From positions 2,170,001 through 2,234,000 of the forward strand of contig NZ_CP087723.1 of the NCBI RefSeq assembly GCF_024972735.1: a stretch of DNA of 64,000 bases, given 5' to 3'. Shown here in pieces: positions 25,243 through 33,869 of the stretch (positions are counted from its first letter, which is position 1; each line of letters starts with the position of its first letter). The position numbers and the translations under genes were made by a program. The notes beneath the pieces were generated by a model that worked only from the letters and a program-made list of their open reading frames with translations, was not told the DNA's origin and made no database searches. This DNA comes from Halalkaliarchaeum sp. AArc-CO. GTDB taxonomy: Archaea > Halobacteriota > Halobacteria > Halobacteriales > Haloferacaceae.

Positions 25243-26015
25243 GTCGTCTCACCCGATGGGATCGCGTAGTAGTCGCTGACGTAATCCAACGCGCGGTTCG
25301 TCGAGAACGTGAGCACGAAGTAGATCGCACTGATAAAGAGGATGAGCTCCAGCACCGCAGTGTTGCCCTCCGCCGTCGTAAACAGCTGATAGCTCCGGGT
25401 CAGGAGCTCTGCGAGGCCGATCGCAAAGACGATGCTGGTGTCCTTCAGCACGATCGTCACTTCGTTTTGAAAGCCCGGTACCGAGCGGCGAAGCGCCTGC
25501 GGAACGACGACGTGTCGCACCGCATCGCGTTTCGTCATCCCGATCGCTCGGGCAGCCTCGAGCTGGCCGCTGTGGACGCTTTGCAGCGACGCCCGGAAGA
25601 TCTGCGACTGGTAGGCACCGCTGCGGAGGCCGAGTCCGAGGATGCCGGCAACGACCGCACCGGAAATAGTCGTAAACCCGAAGTAGAGGTCCGGTGCACG
25701 GAAGATGAAGTACATGAAGATCAGGATGACGACGATCGGCGTTCCGCGGAGGACGACCCCGACCGTCTCGACGAACGTCCGGCTGTAGCGTCCGCCGTAC
25801 ACCTCGATCGCGCCGGCGGGAAAGCCGACTGCGAAGCCGAGGAGGATGCTCGCGATCGTCAACCCGATCGTGACGACCAGCCCGCCGAAGAGGTAATCCA
25901 GGTTGTCGAGGACGAACAGCCAGTCTTCGAGGTCGCCGACGAACAACAGCGTGTCGGCTATCGGATCGGCAAGCGAGCCGGGTATCGCCACGAACCCCGC
26001 CGCAGACGACATCAC
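25239..26015 (-). CDS. Polar amino-acid ABC transporter permease (first permease)
   Basis: A 258-residue HisQ/GlnP-type permease with about five to six helices and the EAA-like loop LEAARAIGMTKRDAVRHVVVPQ, in part EAARAIGMTKRDAVRHVVVP. Its start overlaps the binding-protein gene by 4 bp and its end overlaps the ATPase gene by 4 bp. Two Met codons open the frame (26015 and 26012), and the first gives the ATGA overlap. Confidence 0.9.
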   Translation of the reverse strand: MMSSAAGFVAIPGSLADPIADTLLFVGDLEDWLFVLDNLDYLFGGLVVTIGLTIASILLGFAVGFPAGAIEVYGGRYSRTFVETVGVVLRGTPIVVILIFMYFIFRAPDLYFGFTTISGAVVAGILGLGLRSGAYQSQIFRASLQSVHSGQLEAARAIGMTKRDAVRHVVVPQALRRSVPGFQNEVTIVLKDTSIVFAIGLAELLTRSYQLFTTAEGNTAVLELILFISAIYFVLTFSTNRALDYVSDYYAIPSGETT

Positions 26016-26800
26016 TCGCCGAACCAGCGGGCGGTGATCTCCTCGTAGGTTCCGTCGTCCTGGACCGCAGCGAGGCCGTCGTTGAGTGCGGCCTGGACGT
26101 CCTCGTCCTCCTGCCGGATACCGAAGCCAAACTGTTCTCCCGTCTCGAAGACGAACGCGACCTCGACGTCACGCTGGGCGGCGAACGTCTCGGCGACCGG
26201 CTGGTCGAGCACGATCGCGTCGATGTTCTCGTTTTCGAGGTCCTGAACCGCCAGCACGTAGTTCCCGTACCGGCTGAAGTCGTCCTCGCTGATGATCCCC
26301 GGCTCGATGAGTTCGCTCTCTACGACGCCCGCACCGGTGGTTCCCTCCTGGGCACCGACCGTCACGCCCTCGAAATCGTCGAAGGAGGTCGGCTGGAAGT
26401 CGCCGCCCGCCCGGACGAGAACCGTCTGGTCGGCGTTGTAGTACGGGTTCGAGAAGGCGATCGACTCCTGGCGGTCCTCGGTAATCGTCATCGCGGCGGC
26501 GATCACGTCGATCCGCTCGTTCTGGAGCGCCGGGATGAGCGAGGAGAACTCGAACTCCTCCCACTCGTCGAGTTCGTAGTCGGTCTCGGCGACGACAGCG
26601 TCGAGGAGATCGATGTCGTAGCCGACGATTTCGCCGTCTTCGATCATCTCGAACGGCGGGAAGCCCGGTGCCGTCCCGGGCGTCAGGAGGTCGTCCCCAC
26701 CGAGACAGCCTGCGGTGGCTGTCAATCCGGCGACTGCGGATCCACCGGTGAGTTTCAGGTACGTCCGACGGCTTACAGAATCGGTGACGTAGCGTGTCAT
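26012..26800 (-). CDS. Polar amino-acid ABC transporter substrate-binding Tat lipoprotein
   Basis: A 262-residue family-3 solute-binding protein. The signal SRRTYLKLTGG...TATAGCLGG is a Tat motif plus lipobox with the lipidated Cys near 32. FPPFEMIEDGEIVGYDIDLLD, in part PPFEMIEDGEIVGYDIDLLD, is the classical start of the mature domain, and IDVIAAAMTITEDRQESIAF completes it. It is the first gene of a four-gene importer operon. The cognate amino acid cannot be named from sequence. Confidence 0.92.
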   Translation of the reverse strand: MTRYVTDSVSRRTYLKLTGGSAVAGLTATAGCLGGDDLLTPGTAPGFPPFEMIEDGEIVGYDIDLLDAVVAETDYELDEWEEFEFSSLIPALQNERIDVIAAAMTITEDRQESIAFSNPYYNADQTVLVRAGGDFQPTSFDDFEGVTVGAQEGTTGAGVVESELIEPGIISEDDFSRYGNYVLAVQDLENENIDAIVLDQPVAETFAAQRDVEVAFVFETGEQFGFGIRQEDEDVQAALNDGLAAVQDDGTYEEITARWFGE

Positions 26801-26903
26801 ACTCGGCTACAATGTCGAGGAGAGGTTTCAACCTTTCTGGAGCCGACGCCGGCGCAAATTTTGCACGGTGAGACAGTTCCCACCGACGACCTGACTCGGC
26901 CGA

Positions 26904-27785
26904 TCAGTCGGCCTCGGCCACGCCGGACCGGGCGTCGGTCGCCGGCGACTCGCGCCCGAGCAGCCAGGCAGCGGCGGCGACACCGACCAGCGCGCCGGCG
27001 AGCGCGAACAGATTGACGAGTTGCCACGTGGCGTCGTAGAGAACCAGATCACGGCCGAGCAGCAGCGTCCCCACCAGGAGCACGATTGCGGCGAAAGCGA
27101 GCGCACGAACTCGGTCCGAACCGGGGAATCCGCCCCCTTCGAACGTGTCGACCACGACCGAGAGCAGCGCCAGGTATCCGGAAAGCGACAGGCCGTAAAA
27201 CCACGCCTGTGCCCCAGGAGAGTAGGTGAGCAGGGGGACCGCCCGGGAGAAGACGGCGCCGGCCAGAAGCAAACCGAGCGCGGTGAAAAGCGTCAGCCGA
27301 ACCCGGCGGATCGAGGGACCTCCGCCGCCGGATCCAGCCCAGAACGTCGCGAGTCCGAGAAACGTAAAGATCAACAGCGCGACCACGAGGTGAAGCGCGT
27401 GGGTCGACATCGTGTAGCCGCCGGGGACCAGCCCGCCGACGGTGACGGTGACGGCGCCGACGGCGATCTGCAGCGGCAGCACGACCACCGCGAGGGTGGC
27501 TGCAAGCCGGATCCGGCGGTCGTCGAGTCGCCACGCCCAGCCCGCCATGCCGACGATGAAAAAGCCGGTGATCATCGCCCAAACGCGATGGAACCACTCC
27601 ACGAAGTCGGGGTTGAACGTGAGTGCCGGCACCAGTTGATCGGAACAGAGCGGCCACTGCGCCTCACACGCCAGGCCGGACCCGGTCGCGGCCGTGTACA
27701 CGCCGATCGCAAACAGCGCGAGTGTCATCCCGGTGGTGAGGCCCGCATACCGCCGGAACGTGAGCCAATCGGGGCGGAGACTCAT
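26904..27785 (-). CDS. ctaA: Heme A synthase (COX15/CtaA family)
   Basis: A 293-residue membrane enzyme converting heme O to heme A for terminal oxidases. It has about eight helices arranged as two similar halves. Heme-binding His candidates are in EWFHRVWAMITG and STHALHLVVALL, and a Cys pair in GLACEAQWPLCSDQL marks the first extracellular loop. I start at ATG 27785 (MSLRPDWLTFRRY), since the 16 residues further upstream have no membrane or family match. It is divergent from the M24-fold gene. Confidence 0.88.
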   Translation of the reverse strand: MSLRPDWLTFRRYAGLTTGMTLALFAIGVYTAATGSGLACEAQWPLCSDQLVPALTFNPDFVEWFHRVWAMITGFFIVGMAGWAWRLDDRRIRLAATLAVVVLPLQIAVGAVTVTVGGLVPGGYTMSTHALHLVVALLIFTFLGLATFWAGSGGGGPSIRRVRLTLFTALGLLLAGAVFSRAVPLLTYSPGAQAWFYGLSLSGYLALLSVVVDTFEGGGFPGSDRVRALAFAAIVLLVGTLLLGRDLVLYDATWQLVNLFALAGALVGVAAAAWLLGRESPATDARSGVAEAD

Positions 27786-27891
27786 TGCAGCACTGTCGGG
27801 GTGGCGCCTACTTGAGCGTTTCACTCCCAGCACCGGATTCGGGCCCCGAAGGGGTCCACCGCATTCAAGTCGACGACGACGAAGCTACGGT

Positions 27892-29049
27892 ATGGTCGAT
27901 CTCGACGAACGGGCCGCACGACTCGACGGATTCCTGGCGGAACGGGAACTCGAGGCAGTGTGGTTCGCTCGACCCAACGGCTTCGCGTGGCTCACCGGCG
28001 GCAGCAACATCGTCGATCGGGACGCCCCGGTCGGCGTCGCCGCCGCCGGCTACGACGGGGAGTTCCGCGTCGTCACCAACAACATCGAAGGTGAGCGCAT
28101 CGCCACGGAGGAGGTGCCGGACGTCTTCACCCCCGAGGAAGCACCGTGGTATTCGAGCAGCCTCGCGGAGGCCGTCGCCGAGCGCTCCCCGACGCCGGCG
28201 GCGGCGGACGTTCCGATCTCCGGATTCGAGGAGTTCGAGCCGGGCCGGCTCCGACAGCCACTTTCCGGGGAGGACACGGACCGGTACCGCGAACTCGGGC
28301 AGGAGGTTGCCGCAGCCGTCGAGAACGTCTGTCGGGAACTCGAACCTGACGACACGGAACACGAGGTCGCCGCCGGGATCCGGATCTCGCTTGCCGCCGG
28401 AAACGTCGAGGCGCCGGTCGTACTCGTCGGTGGGGGCGAACGCGCACGGAAGTACCGGCATTACACGCCCACCGACGCCGAACTCGGCGACTACGCGCTG
28501 GTGTCGGTCACCGCCCAGCGGGGCGGGCTGTACGCCTCCTGTACGCGAACCGTCGCGTTCGACCCGCCGGACTGGCTCCGCGAGCGGTTCCGGGCGGCTG
28601 CGCGGGTCGAGGTGACGGCGCTTGCGGCCACGCGAGCGGCCGCCGGAAGCGATGGGGACAGAGCCGACTCGGGGAACGGGTCGAATGACATCCGGGGGAC
28701 CGCCGGCGACGTGTTCGGTACGATCCAGCGGGCATACGACGCGCTCGGCTGGGGCGGCGAGTGGCAAAACCACCACCAGGGCGGCGCCGCCGGCTACGCC
28801 GGACGGGAGTGGATCGCCAGACCCGACGCGGAGGATCCAGTGTACGCGCCGATGGCGTACGCCTGGAACCCCACCGTCCAGGGCGCCAAAAGCGAGGATA
28901 CCGTCCTGATCGACGGCGGGTTCGAAACGCTGACCGAAACCGGAAACTGGCCGACTCTCGAGGTCGAGGCTGTCCCGGAAGCGCTCCCGGAATCCGTCGA
29001 GTTACCCACGCTGTGCCGGCACGCCCCCGTCGTTCTCGGCGACCGATGA
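27892..29049 (+). CDS. M24 (pita-bread fold) peptidase family protein lacking canonical metal ligands
   Basis: A 385-residue protein with a creatinase-like N-terminal domain (VDLDERAARLDGFLAEREL, VWFARPNGFAWLTGGSN) and an M24 C-terminal fold. The usual metal ligands are missing: the vDfGa Asp is Ser in LVSVTAQRGGLY, the SDxTRT Asp is Ser in YASCTRTV, and the Glu of xEP is Asn in AWNPTVQGAKSEDT; only SEDT keeps its Glu. QNHHQGGAAGYAGREW replaces the usual GHGxG region. It is therefore probably not a classical metallopeptidase. ATG 27892 is the family-like start. Confidence 0.75.
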   Translation: MVDLDERAARLDGFLAERELEAVWFARPNGFAWLTGGSNIVDRDAPVGVAAAGYDGEFRVVTNNIEGERIATEEVPDVFTPEEAPWYSSSLAEAVAERSPTPAAADVPISGFEEFEPGRLRQPLSGEDTDRYRELGQEVAAAVENVCRELEPDDTEHEVAAGIRISLAAGNVEAPVVLVGGGERARKYRHYTPTDAELGDYALVSVTAQRGGLYASCTRTVAFDPPDWLRERFRAAARVEVTALAATRAAAGSDGDRADSGNGSNDIRGTAGDVFGTIQRAYDALGWGGEWQNHHQGGAAGYAGREWIARPDAEDPVYAPMAYAWNPTVQGAKSEDTVLIDGGFETLTETGNWPTLEVEAVPEALPESVELPTLCRHAPVVLGDR

Positions 29050-29085
29050 GAAACCTATTTGTCGAAGGGCTGATACGGGACGGAC

Positions 29086-30141
29086 ATGCCCTGGTACGCG
29101 ATCGACGCGGTCGACGACGCGATCGACGCGACCCGTCGATTCCTGTTCCCGTTTAGCCTCGTTCGCTGGGTCAAACTCGCGGTGATCGTCCTCTTCATCG
29201 GCGGCGGTAGCAGCGCGAGCAACGCCTCGAACGTTCCCTCCGCAGGCGGAGAGTTTACACTCCCGACTGGATTCCCCGCCGACGGCGCCGCGCCTCCGAA
29301 CGGAGCCGCCCCGCCCGGCGATCCGTTCCTCACCCCGGAGCTGGTCATCGCCGTCGCGGCCGGGATCGTCCTCCTGGCGGTGCTGCTTTCGATCGTCTCG
29401 ACGGTACTGGAGTTCGTCTTCTACGACGCCCTCCGCACGAACGACGTCCTCCTGTGGGGCCCGTTCAAGCGCCGGTTCCTCCAGGGGATACGGCTCATTC
29501 TCTTTCAGATCGGCGTCACCGTGCTGGTTTTCGCGCCGGTCGCCCTCGCAGGCTACGGCCTGTACGTGGCCGATCCGGCGGTTCCCTCGCGACTCGCGGT
29601 GTTCGTTCTGGCGGGCCTGGGACTTGTCGGCGTGTTCCTGCTGTGGCTTTTGGTGTTGACGTTCACCGACGACTTCGTCGTCCCGATCATGGTGCTCGAA
29701 GACGAGACTGTCCTCGGCGCCTGGAGCAGGTTCTGGCCGACGCTGAAAGGAGAGTGGGTGCAGTTTCTGGTGTATCTAGTGGTGTACCTCCTTCTGGCGA
29801 TCGGCATCGGCATCGGCCAGAGCATCGTCACGCTCGTACTGGCCGGGATCGTCGTCGCCCTGGGAGCGATCGCCGGACTGGTGATCGTCGGCCTCCTGGG
29901 CGGTCTCGCCGCCGCCGTCGAATCCGTCGTCGGCCTGGCACTGTTGGGGCTGCTGGTGCTGTTCGTGATCCTCGCACTGGCGGTGGTGATCCTCCCGATC
30001 CGGATCCTCGTGGTCACCTACATGACGACCTACCAGCTGGCCGTGCTGGGCGGCGCCAACCGGTCGTTCATGCTGCTTCCCGGTTCGGTGCTCCCGGATC
30101 CCGACGCGGGTGGCGACGGGGAAGATAACAGCGCGACCTAG
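29086..30141 (+). CDS. Haloarchaeal multi-pass membrane protein (DUF7544-like)
   Basis: A 351-residue membrane protein with about six helices. The start MPWYAIDAVDDAIDATRRFL and the LFPFSLVRWVKLAVIVLFIG segment match a haloarchaeal family I recall as DUF7544 (name uncertain). A loop rich in Gly, Ser, Ala and Pro follows helix 1. The last two helices are dense in Ile, Val and Leu. No catalytic residue is evident and the function is unknown. It follows the M24-fold gene by 36 bp on the same strand. Confidence 0.7.
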   Translation: MPWYAIDAVDDAIDATRRFLFPFSLVRWVKLAVIVLFIGGGSSASNASNVPSAGGEFTLPTGFPADGAAPPNGAAPPGDPFLTPELVIAVAAGIVLLAVLLSIVSTVLEFVFYDALRTNDVLLWGPFKRRFLQGIRLILFQIGVTVLVFAPVALAGYGLYVADPAVPSRLAVFVLAGLGLVGVFLLWLLVLTFTDDFVVPIMVLEDETVLGAWSRFWPTLKGEWVQFLVYLVVYLLLAIGIGIGQSIVTLVLAGIVVALGAIAGLVIVGLLGGLAAAVESVVGLALLGLLVLFVILALAVVILPIRILVVTYMTTYQLAVLGGANRSFMLLPGSVLPDPDAGGDGEDNSAT

Positions 30142-30163
30142 CGGGACAGCCACGGCCGAGACG

Positions 30164-30742
30164 TCACTCGACCGGATCGCCCTCGGTGACGACGGAGACG
30201 AGGTCCGCCGCGGCCGCCTCGATGGACGACTCGTTTTCGACCATTCGGACCGGTGCACCCGTCTGCATGGCGTACGACATCGCCGCCGCGCGGGTCAGAT
30301 CCTGATGGAAGTCGATCGATCGGACGCCCGTCTCCCGGTAGGTCCGGTGGCTCACCTCCTCGCGTCGCGAGGCGATCGTCTCGGGAGACGCCTCGATCAA
30401 CACGAACCGGTCGGGATCGACCTCCCGAAGCGACGACCTGGACAGCCCCGGCAGATAGCCGTGGACCGTCGCGACCGCGAGATGGGTGTTGAGGACGACT
30501 GCTCGTCCGCGCGCACGTCCGGCGACGTATTCGGCGGCCCGTCGTTGCAGCAGCCGGAGTTCACGCTGACTCAGGTTCGAGAGGTCGTCCCGGTCCCTGG
30601 TGAGGCCACGGGCGGCGGCTTTCTCGAGCATCACGTCACCGAAGTTGATCAGTTCGTACCCGTCACCGAGCTCCGTGCGGGCGACCCGACACACCTCCGA
30701 GGCACCGACTCCGGGGACGCCGGAAACGACAGTGAGATCCAT
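30164..30742 (-). CDS. adkA: Archaeal-type adenylate kinase
   Basis: A 192-residue nucleoside-monophosphate kinase (ATP + AMP to 2 ADP). Archaeal AdkA landmarks are INFGDVMLEKA, VVLNTHLAV, GYLPGL and the C-terminal DFHQDLTRAAAMSYAMQTGAP. The P-loop GVPGVGAS has no lysine; from memory methanogen AdkA proteins have GVPGVGGT, so this is a family trait and not a defect. It overlaps the preceding small gene by 1 bp (TGATG). Confidence 0.82.
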   Translation of the reverse strand: MDLTVVSGVPGVGASEVCRVARTELGDGYELINFGDVMLEKAAARGLTRDRDDLSNLSQRELRLLQRRAAEYVAGRARGRAVVLNTHLAVATVHGYLPGLSRSSLREVDPDRFVLIEASPETIASRREEVSHRTYRETGVRSIDFHQDLTRAAAMSYAMQTGAPVRMVENESSIEAAAADLVSVVTEGDPVE

Positions 30743-31023
30743 CAGAAGGACACCTCCTCGTCGGTTTCGGGGTTCATTCCCCTATCGTCGTAGAACTTCC
30801 GTCCGATGTACTGCTCGCCCACGAACGTTATCAACGCGTCGTACAGCTCGTCGACGCTGTCGAACTCCGCCTGATCGGTTCGAGAGAGCACCTCAGCGAT
30901 GGTCTCGGGGTCGCCGTACATCGCGTCGAGTTCGACGTTCCCGACCCCCTCGATCACGGTGTCGCGGTGGGCCGGGAAGTCGAACTCGCGGATGAACAGG
31001 TCCCGGGTCTGTGGAAGTCTCAT
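30742..31023 (-). CDS. Small haloarchaeal protein (DUF5789-like)
   Basis: A 93-residue soluble protein beginning MRLPQTRDLFIREFDFPAHR and containing VGEQYIGRKFYDDRG near the C-terminus, which resembles haloarchaeal DUF5789 proteins. It is translationally coupled to adkA (1-bp overlap). ATG 31023 is chosen over the longer frame because MRLPQT is the family-typical start. Function unknown. Confidence 0.68.
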   Translation of the reverse strand: MRLPQTRDLFIREFDFPAHRDTVIEGVGNVELDAMYGDPETIAEVLSRTDQAEFDSVDELYDALITFVGEQYIGRKFYDDRGMNPETDEEVSF

Positions 31024-31118
31024 GCAGGTTGTTATTATTCCACATAGCATATAAGTGTGTCAGGCACCCATCACCGCAACCGAAACGCTTTCACGGCGAT
31101 GTACGGAAGCGTGAGACG

Positions 31119-31628
31119 ATGCGGAAAAGTGGCCCACCCAAAGGGTTGATCTCGTATCTCGTGCTCGAGCTACTCGAAGAGAAACCGCGGTACGGATACG
31201 AGATACTCAAGGAGATCTCCGAGATAAGCGGGGAGCACTGGGAGCCGTCGTACGGCTCCGTGTACCCCATCCTTTACAAGTTCGAGGAGGAAGGGTGGAC
31301 CCGTCGGATCGAACGGGAGGACGAGCCGGACCGCAAGTACTTCGAACTCACCGAGGACGGGCTGGCCGAACTCGAAGACAAGCGGGACGAGACCGCCGGC
31401 AAAGCCAAGGAGTTCGCCGACGTCATTCTGGGGTTTTATCACGTGTACGCCGCCGTCGCGACCGACGATCGCTTTCGGGTTCCCGAGCGGGACGGGAACT
31501 GGCAGTTCGACGAGGAGTTCAGCTCGTGGATCGTCGAGCAGATGATCCGCCACCACGAGCGCGATTTCGGGGAGTTCGAACGGATCGACCTGACGCCACC
31601 GGAGTTCAACGAGAGACACGGGTTGTGA
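31119..31628 (+). CDS. PadR-family transcriptional regulator
   Basis: A 169-residue regulator. Residues about 1-85 form the PadR winged helix: PPKGLISYLVLELLEEKPRY and YGSVYPILYKFEEEGW, with RKYFELTEDGLAEL closing the wing. The C-terminal helices serve dimerisation. It is divergent from the DUF5789-like/adkA pair (95-bp spacer) and may control it. The effector is unknown. Confidence 0.86.
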   Translation: MRKSGPPKGLISYLVLELLEEKPRYGYEILKEISEISGEHWEPSYGSVYPILYKFEEEGWTRRIEREDEPDRKYFELTEDGLAELEDKRDETAGKAKEFADVILGFYHVYAAVATDDRFRVPERDGNWQFDEEFSSWIVEQMIRHHERDFGEFERIDLTPPEFNERHGL

Positions 31629-31709
31629 CCCCTCCGCTCCGGGAGGGCGCCGCCAGTCACGAACGCGGCCGATCCGCACGTTTTTGATTCCACGCACGAA
31701 CGATACTGT

Positions 31710-32642
31710 ATGAGCACCAGGCGCAAGCCGGAGTGGCTGAAGATGCGGGCGCCGACGGGCACCCGGTTTACCGAGGTCAAATCCGCCCTCCGCGATCGGG
31801 ACCTCCACACGGTGTGTGAGGAGGCCAACTGTCCCAACATGGGGGAGTGCTGGAGCGGGCACGACGGCCCGGGCACGGCGACGTTCATGCTGATGGGCGA
31901 GCGCTGTTCGCGCGGATGCAACTTCTGTGACGTCCAGACCGGCGGGATGGACCCGCTGGACCCCGACGAGCCCGCGGACGTCGCGGCGGCGGTCGAGGAG
32001 ATCGGACTCGACTACGTCGTCCTCACCTCGGTCGACCGCGACGACCTCCCCGATCAAGGCGCGGGACACTTCGCGGAGACGATACGGGAAATAAAACGGG
32101 CGGCTCCGGAAACCCTCGTCGAGGTGTTGATTCCGGACTTCCAGGGCGAATCCGACCTCGTTCGGAAGATCATCGACGCCGAACCCGACGTGATCGCACA
32201 CAACGTCGAAACCGTCGAGCGGCTACAGTGGCCCGTCAGGGACCGACGGGCCGACTACGAACAGTCGCTTTCGGTGCTCGATCAGGTCCGCCGAGAGTCG
32301 GACGCGTACACGAAAACCAGCATCATGCTCGGGCTCGGCGAGTACGACCACGAGGTGTATCAGACCCTCGTCGACCTCAGGGAGATCGGCGTCGACATCG
32401 TCACGTTCGGCCAGTACCTGCAGCCCTCCAGATCACACCTCGACGTCTTCGAGTACGTCCACCCCGAGGTATTCGACACCTGGCGACGGGTCGCAGAGGA
32501 GGAGCTCGGCTTCAGCTACTGTGCTTCCGGCCCGATGGTCCGGTCCTCCTACAGGGCCGGCGAACTGTTCGTCGAGGCGATGGCTCGCGAGGAGGAGAGC
32601 CTCGACGAGGCCCGCCGCATCGCCCGCACCGCAAGCGAGTAG
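31710..32642 (+). CDS. lipA: Lipoyl synthase
   Basis: A 310-residue radical-SAM enzyme that inserts two sulfurs into octanoyl groups on carrier proteins. It shows the auxiliary cluster motif CEEANCPNMGEC and the radical-SAM CxxxCxxC in RCSRGCNFCDVQTGG, then LTSVDRDDLPDQGAGHF and the C-terminal Ser/Arg region RSSYRAGELF. It lies immediately upstream of the 2-oxoacid dehydrogenase operon, whose E2 needs lipoate on Lys44. No LipB or LplA gene is visible in the window, so octanoyl transfer must come from elsewhere. Confidence 0.93.
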   Translation: MSTRRKPEWLKMRAPTGTRFTEVKSALRDRDLHTVCEEANCPNMGECWSGHDGPGTATFMLMGERCSRGCNFCDVQTGGMDPLDPDEPADVAAAVEEIGLDYVVLTSVDRDDLPDQGAGHFAETIREIKRAAPETLVEVLIPDFQGESDLVRKIIDAEPDVIAHNVETVERLQWPVRDRRADYEQSLSVLDQVRRESDAYTKTSIMLGLGEYDHEVYQTLVDLREIGVDIVTFGQYLQPSRSHLDVFEYVHPEVFDTWRRVAEEELGFSYCASGPMVRSSYRAGELFVEAMAREEESLDEARRIARTASE

Positions 32643-32742
32643 TCGGTCCGGGGACTGGAGCCGCGGCCGGCAGTATTTCTCCCCATGAAAAATTATTTAC
32701 GAAACTTCTATTACTCGAGCGGCGAGATTCCACCGTATGCGT

Positions 32743-32747
32743 AGGTG
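32743..32747 (+). promoter_or_regulatory. Shine-Dalgarno element deciding the pdhA start
   Basis: AGGTG at 32743-32747 complements the 16S 3' end and is 9 bases before GTG 32757. A box A-like TTATTTAC lies at about 32692-32699. Together they favour GTG 32757 over the in-frame GTG at 32745, which would overlap the element. Confidence 0.45.
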
Positions 32748-32756
32748 GGTCCGACC

Positions 32757-33866
32757 GTGAGCGTACTCGAGCGCGATCCCAGGGACGACATGTATCGAGT
32801 TCTCGACGAGGACGGCACAGCCGTCGGTGAGGTCCCCGATCTCGAGGAAGAGACGCTGGTCGGGATGTATCGGCACATGAAGCTCGCCCGCCACTTCGAC
32901 AAGCGGGCGGTCAGCCTCCAGCGCCAGGGACGGATGGGAACGTATCCACCGCTGTCCGGACAGGAGGCCGCCCAGATCGGAAGCGCGTACGCGCTGGACG
33001 AGGACGACTGGATGATCCCCAGCTACCGCGAGCACGGCGGAGCGCTCGTGCGGGGGCTCCCCCTGGAGAAGACGCTGCTGTACTGGATGGGTCACGAGGC
33101 GGGCAACGCCGTCGCCGAGGAGGCGAACATCTTCCCGGTCGCGGTCCCGATCGCCTCACAGATCCCGCACGCGACCGGGGCGGCGTGGGCCGCAAAGCTC
33201 CGCGGCGAGGAAGACAAAGCGTTTATCTGTTACTTCGGGGACGGCGCTACCTCGGAGGGTGACTTCCACGAGGGGCTCAACTTCGCCGGCGTGTTCGACA
33301 CCCCGAACGTCTTCTTCTGTAACAACAACCAGTGGGCGATCTCGGTGCCGCGGGAGCGCCAGACTGCCTCCGAGACGCTGGCCCAGAAGGCGACTGCGTA
33401 CGGCTTCGAGGGGATCCAGGTCGACGGCATGGATCCGCTGGCCGTCTACGAGGTCACGCGGGAGGCCGTCGAGAAGGCGAAAGATCCCGGCGAAGGCCAG
33501 CGGCGACCGACGATGATCGAGGCGGTGCAGTACCGGTTCGGTGCCCACACCACAGCCGACGATCCGAGCGTCTACCGCGACGAAGAAGAAGTCGAACGCT
33601 GGCGTCGGAAGGATCCGATCCCGCGGCTGGAGGCGTATCTGAAAACCGAGGGGATCCTCGACGACCGCCGGATCGACGAGATACAGGAGTCGATCGAAAC
33701 CCGGGTTGCCGACGCGATCGACGCCGCGGAATCGACCGTGCGTCCCACCCCCGACGAGATGTTCGAGAACGCGTACGCAGAGATGCCAGACCGGCTTCGA
33801 ACGCAGTACGACCGGTTCGAACAGCTTCGAGAGGAGCTCGGCGACGAAGCGTTTCTGGAGGAGTAA
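32757..33866 (+). CDS. pdhA: Pyruvate/2-oxoacid dehydrogenase E1 component, alpha subunit
   Basis: A 369-residue thiamine-diphosphate subunit. It has the ThDP/Mg motif GDGATSEGDFHEGLN...NNQ, seen in part as YFGDGATSEGDFHEGLNF, the phosphorylation-loop region RFGAHTTADDPSVYRDEEEV, in part GAHTTADDPSVYRDEEEV, and HPIASQ-like IASQIPHATGAAWA. It works as a heterotetramer with the E1 beta subunit encoded 3 bp downstream. Whether pyruvate, branched-chain acids or another 2-oxoacid is the substrate is unknown in haloarchaea of this type. Confidence 0.9.
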   Translation: MSVLERDPRDDMYRVLDEDGTAVGEVPDLEEETLVGMYRHMKLARHFDKRAVSLQRQGRMGTYPPLSGQEAAQIGSAYALDEDDWMIPSYREHGGALVRGLPLEKTLLYWMGHEAGNAVAEEANIFPVAVPIASQIPHATGAAWAAKLRGEEDKAFICYFGDGATSEGDFHEGLNFAGVFDTPNVFFCNNNQWAISVPRERQTASETLAQKATAYGFEGIQVDGMDPLAVYEVTREAVEKAKDPGEGQRRPTMIEAVQYRFGAHTTADDPSVYRDEEEVERWRRKDPIPRLEAYLKTEGILDDRRIDEIQESIETRVADAIDAAESTVRPTPDEMFENAYAEMPDRLRTQYDRFEQLREELGDEAFLEE

Positions 33867-33869
33867 CTT

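Noticed and set aside
30164-30742. Apparent inactivation of adenylate kinase by loss of the P-loop lysine (GVPGVGAS)
   Set aside because: Archaeal AdkA proteins that I recall also lack this lysine (GVPGVGGT), so it is a family trait.
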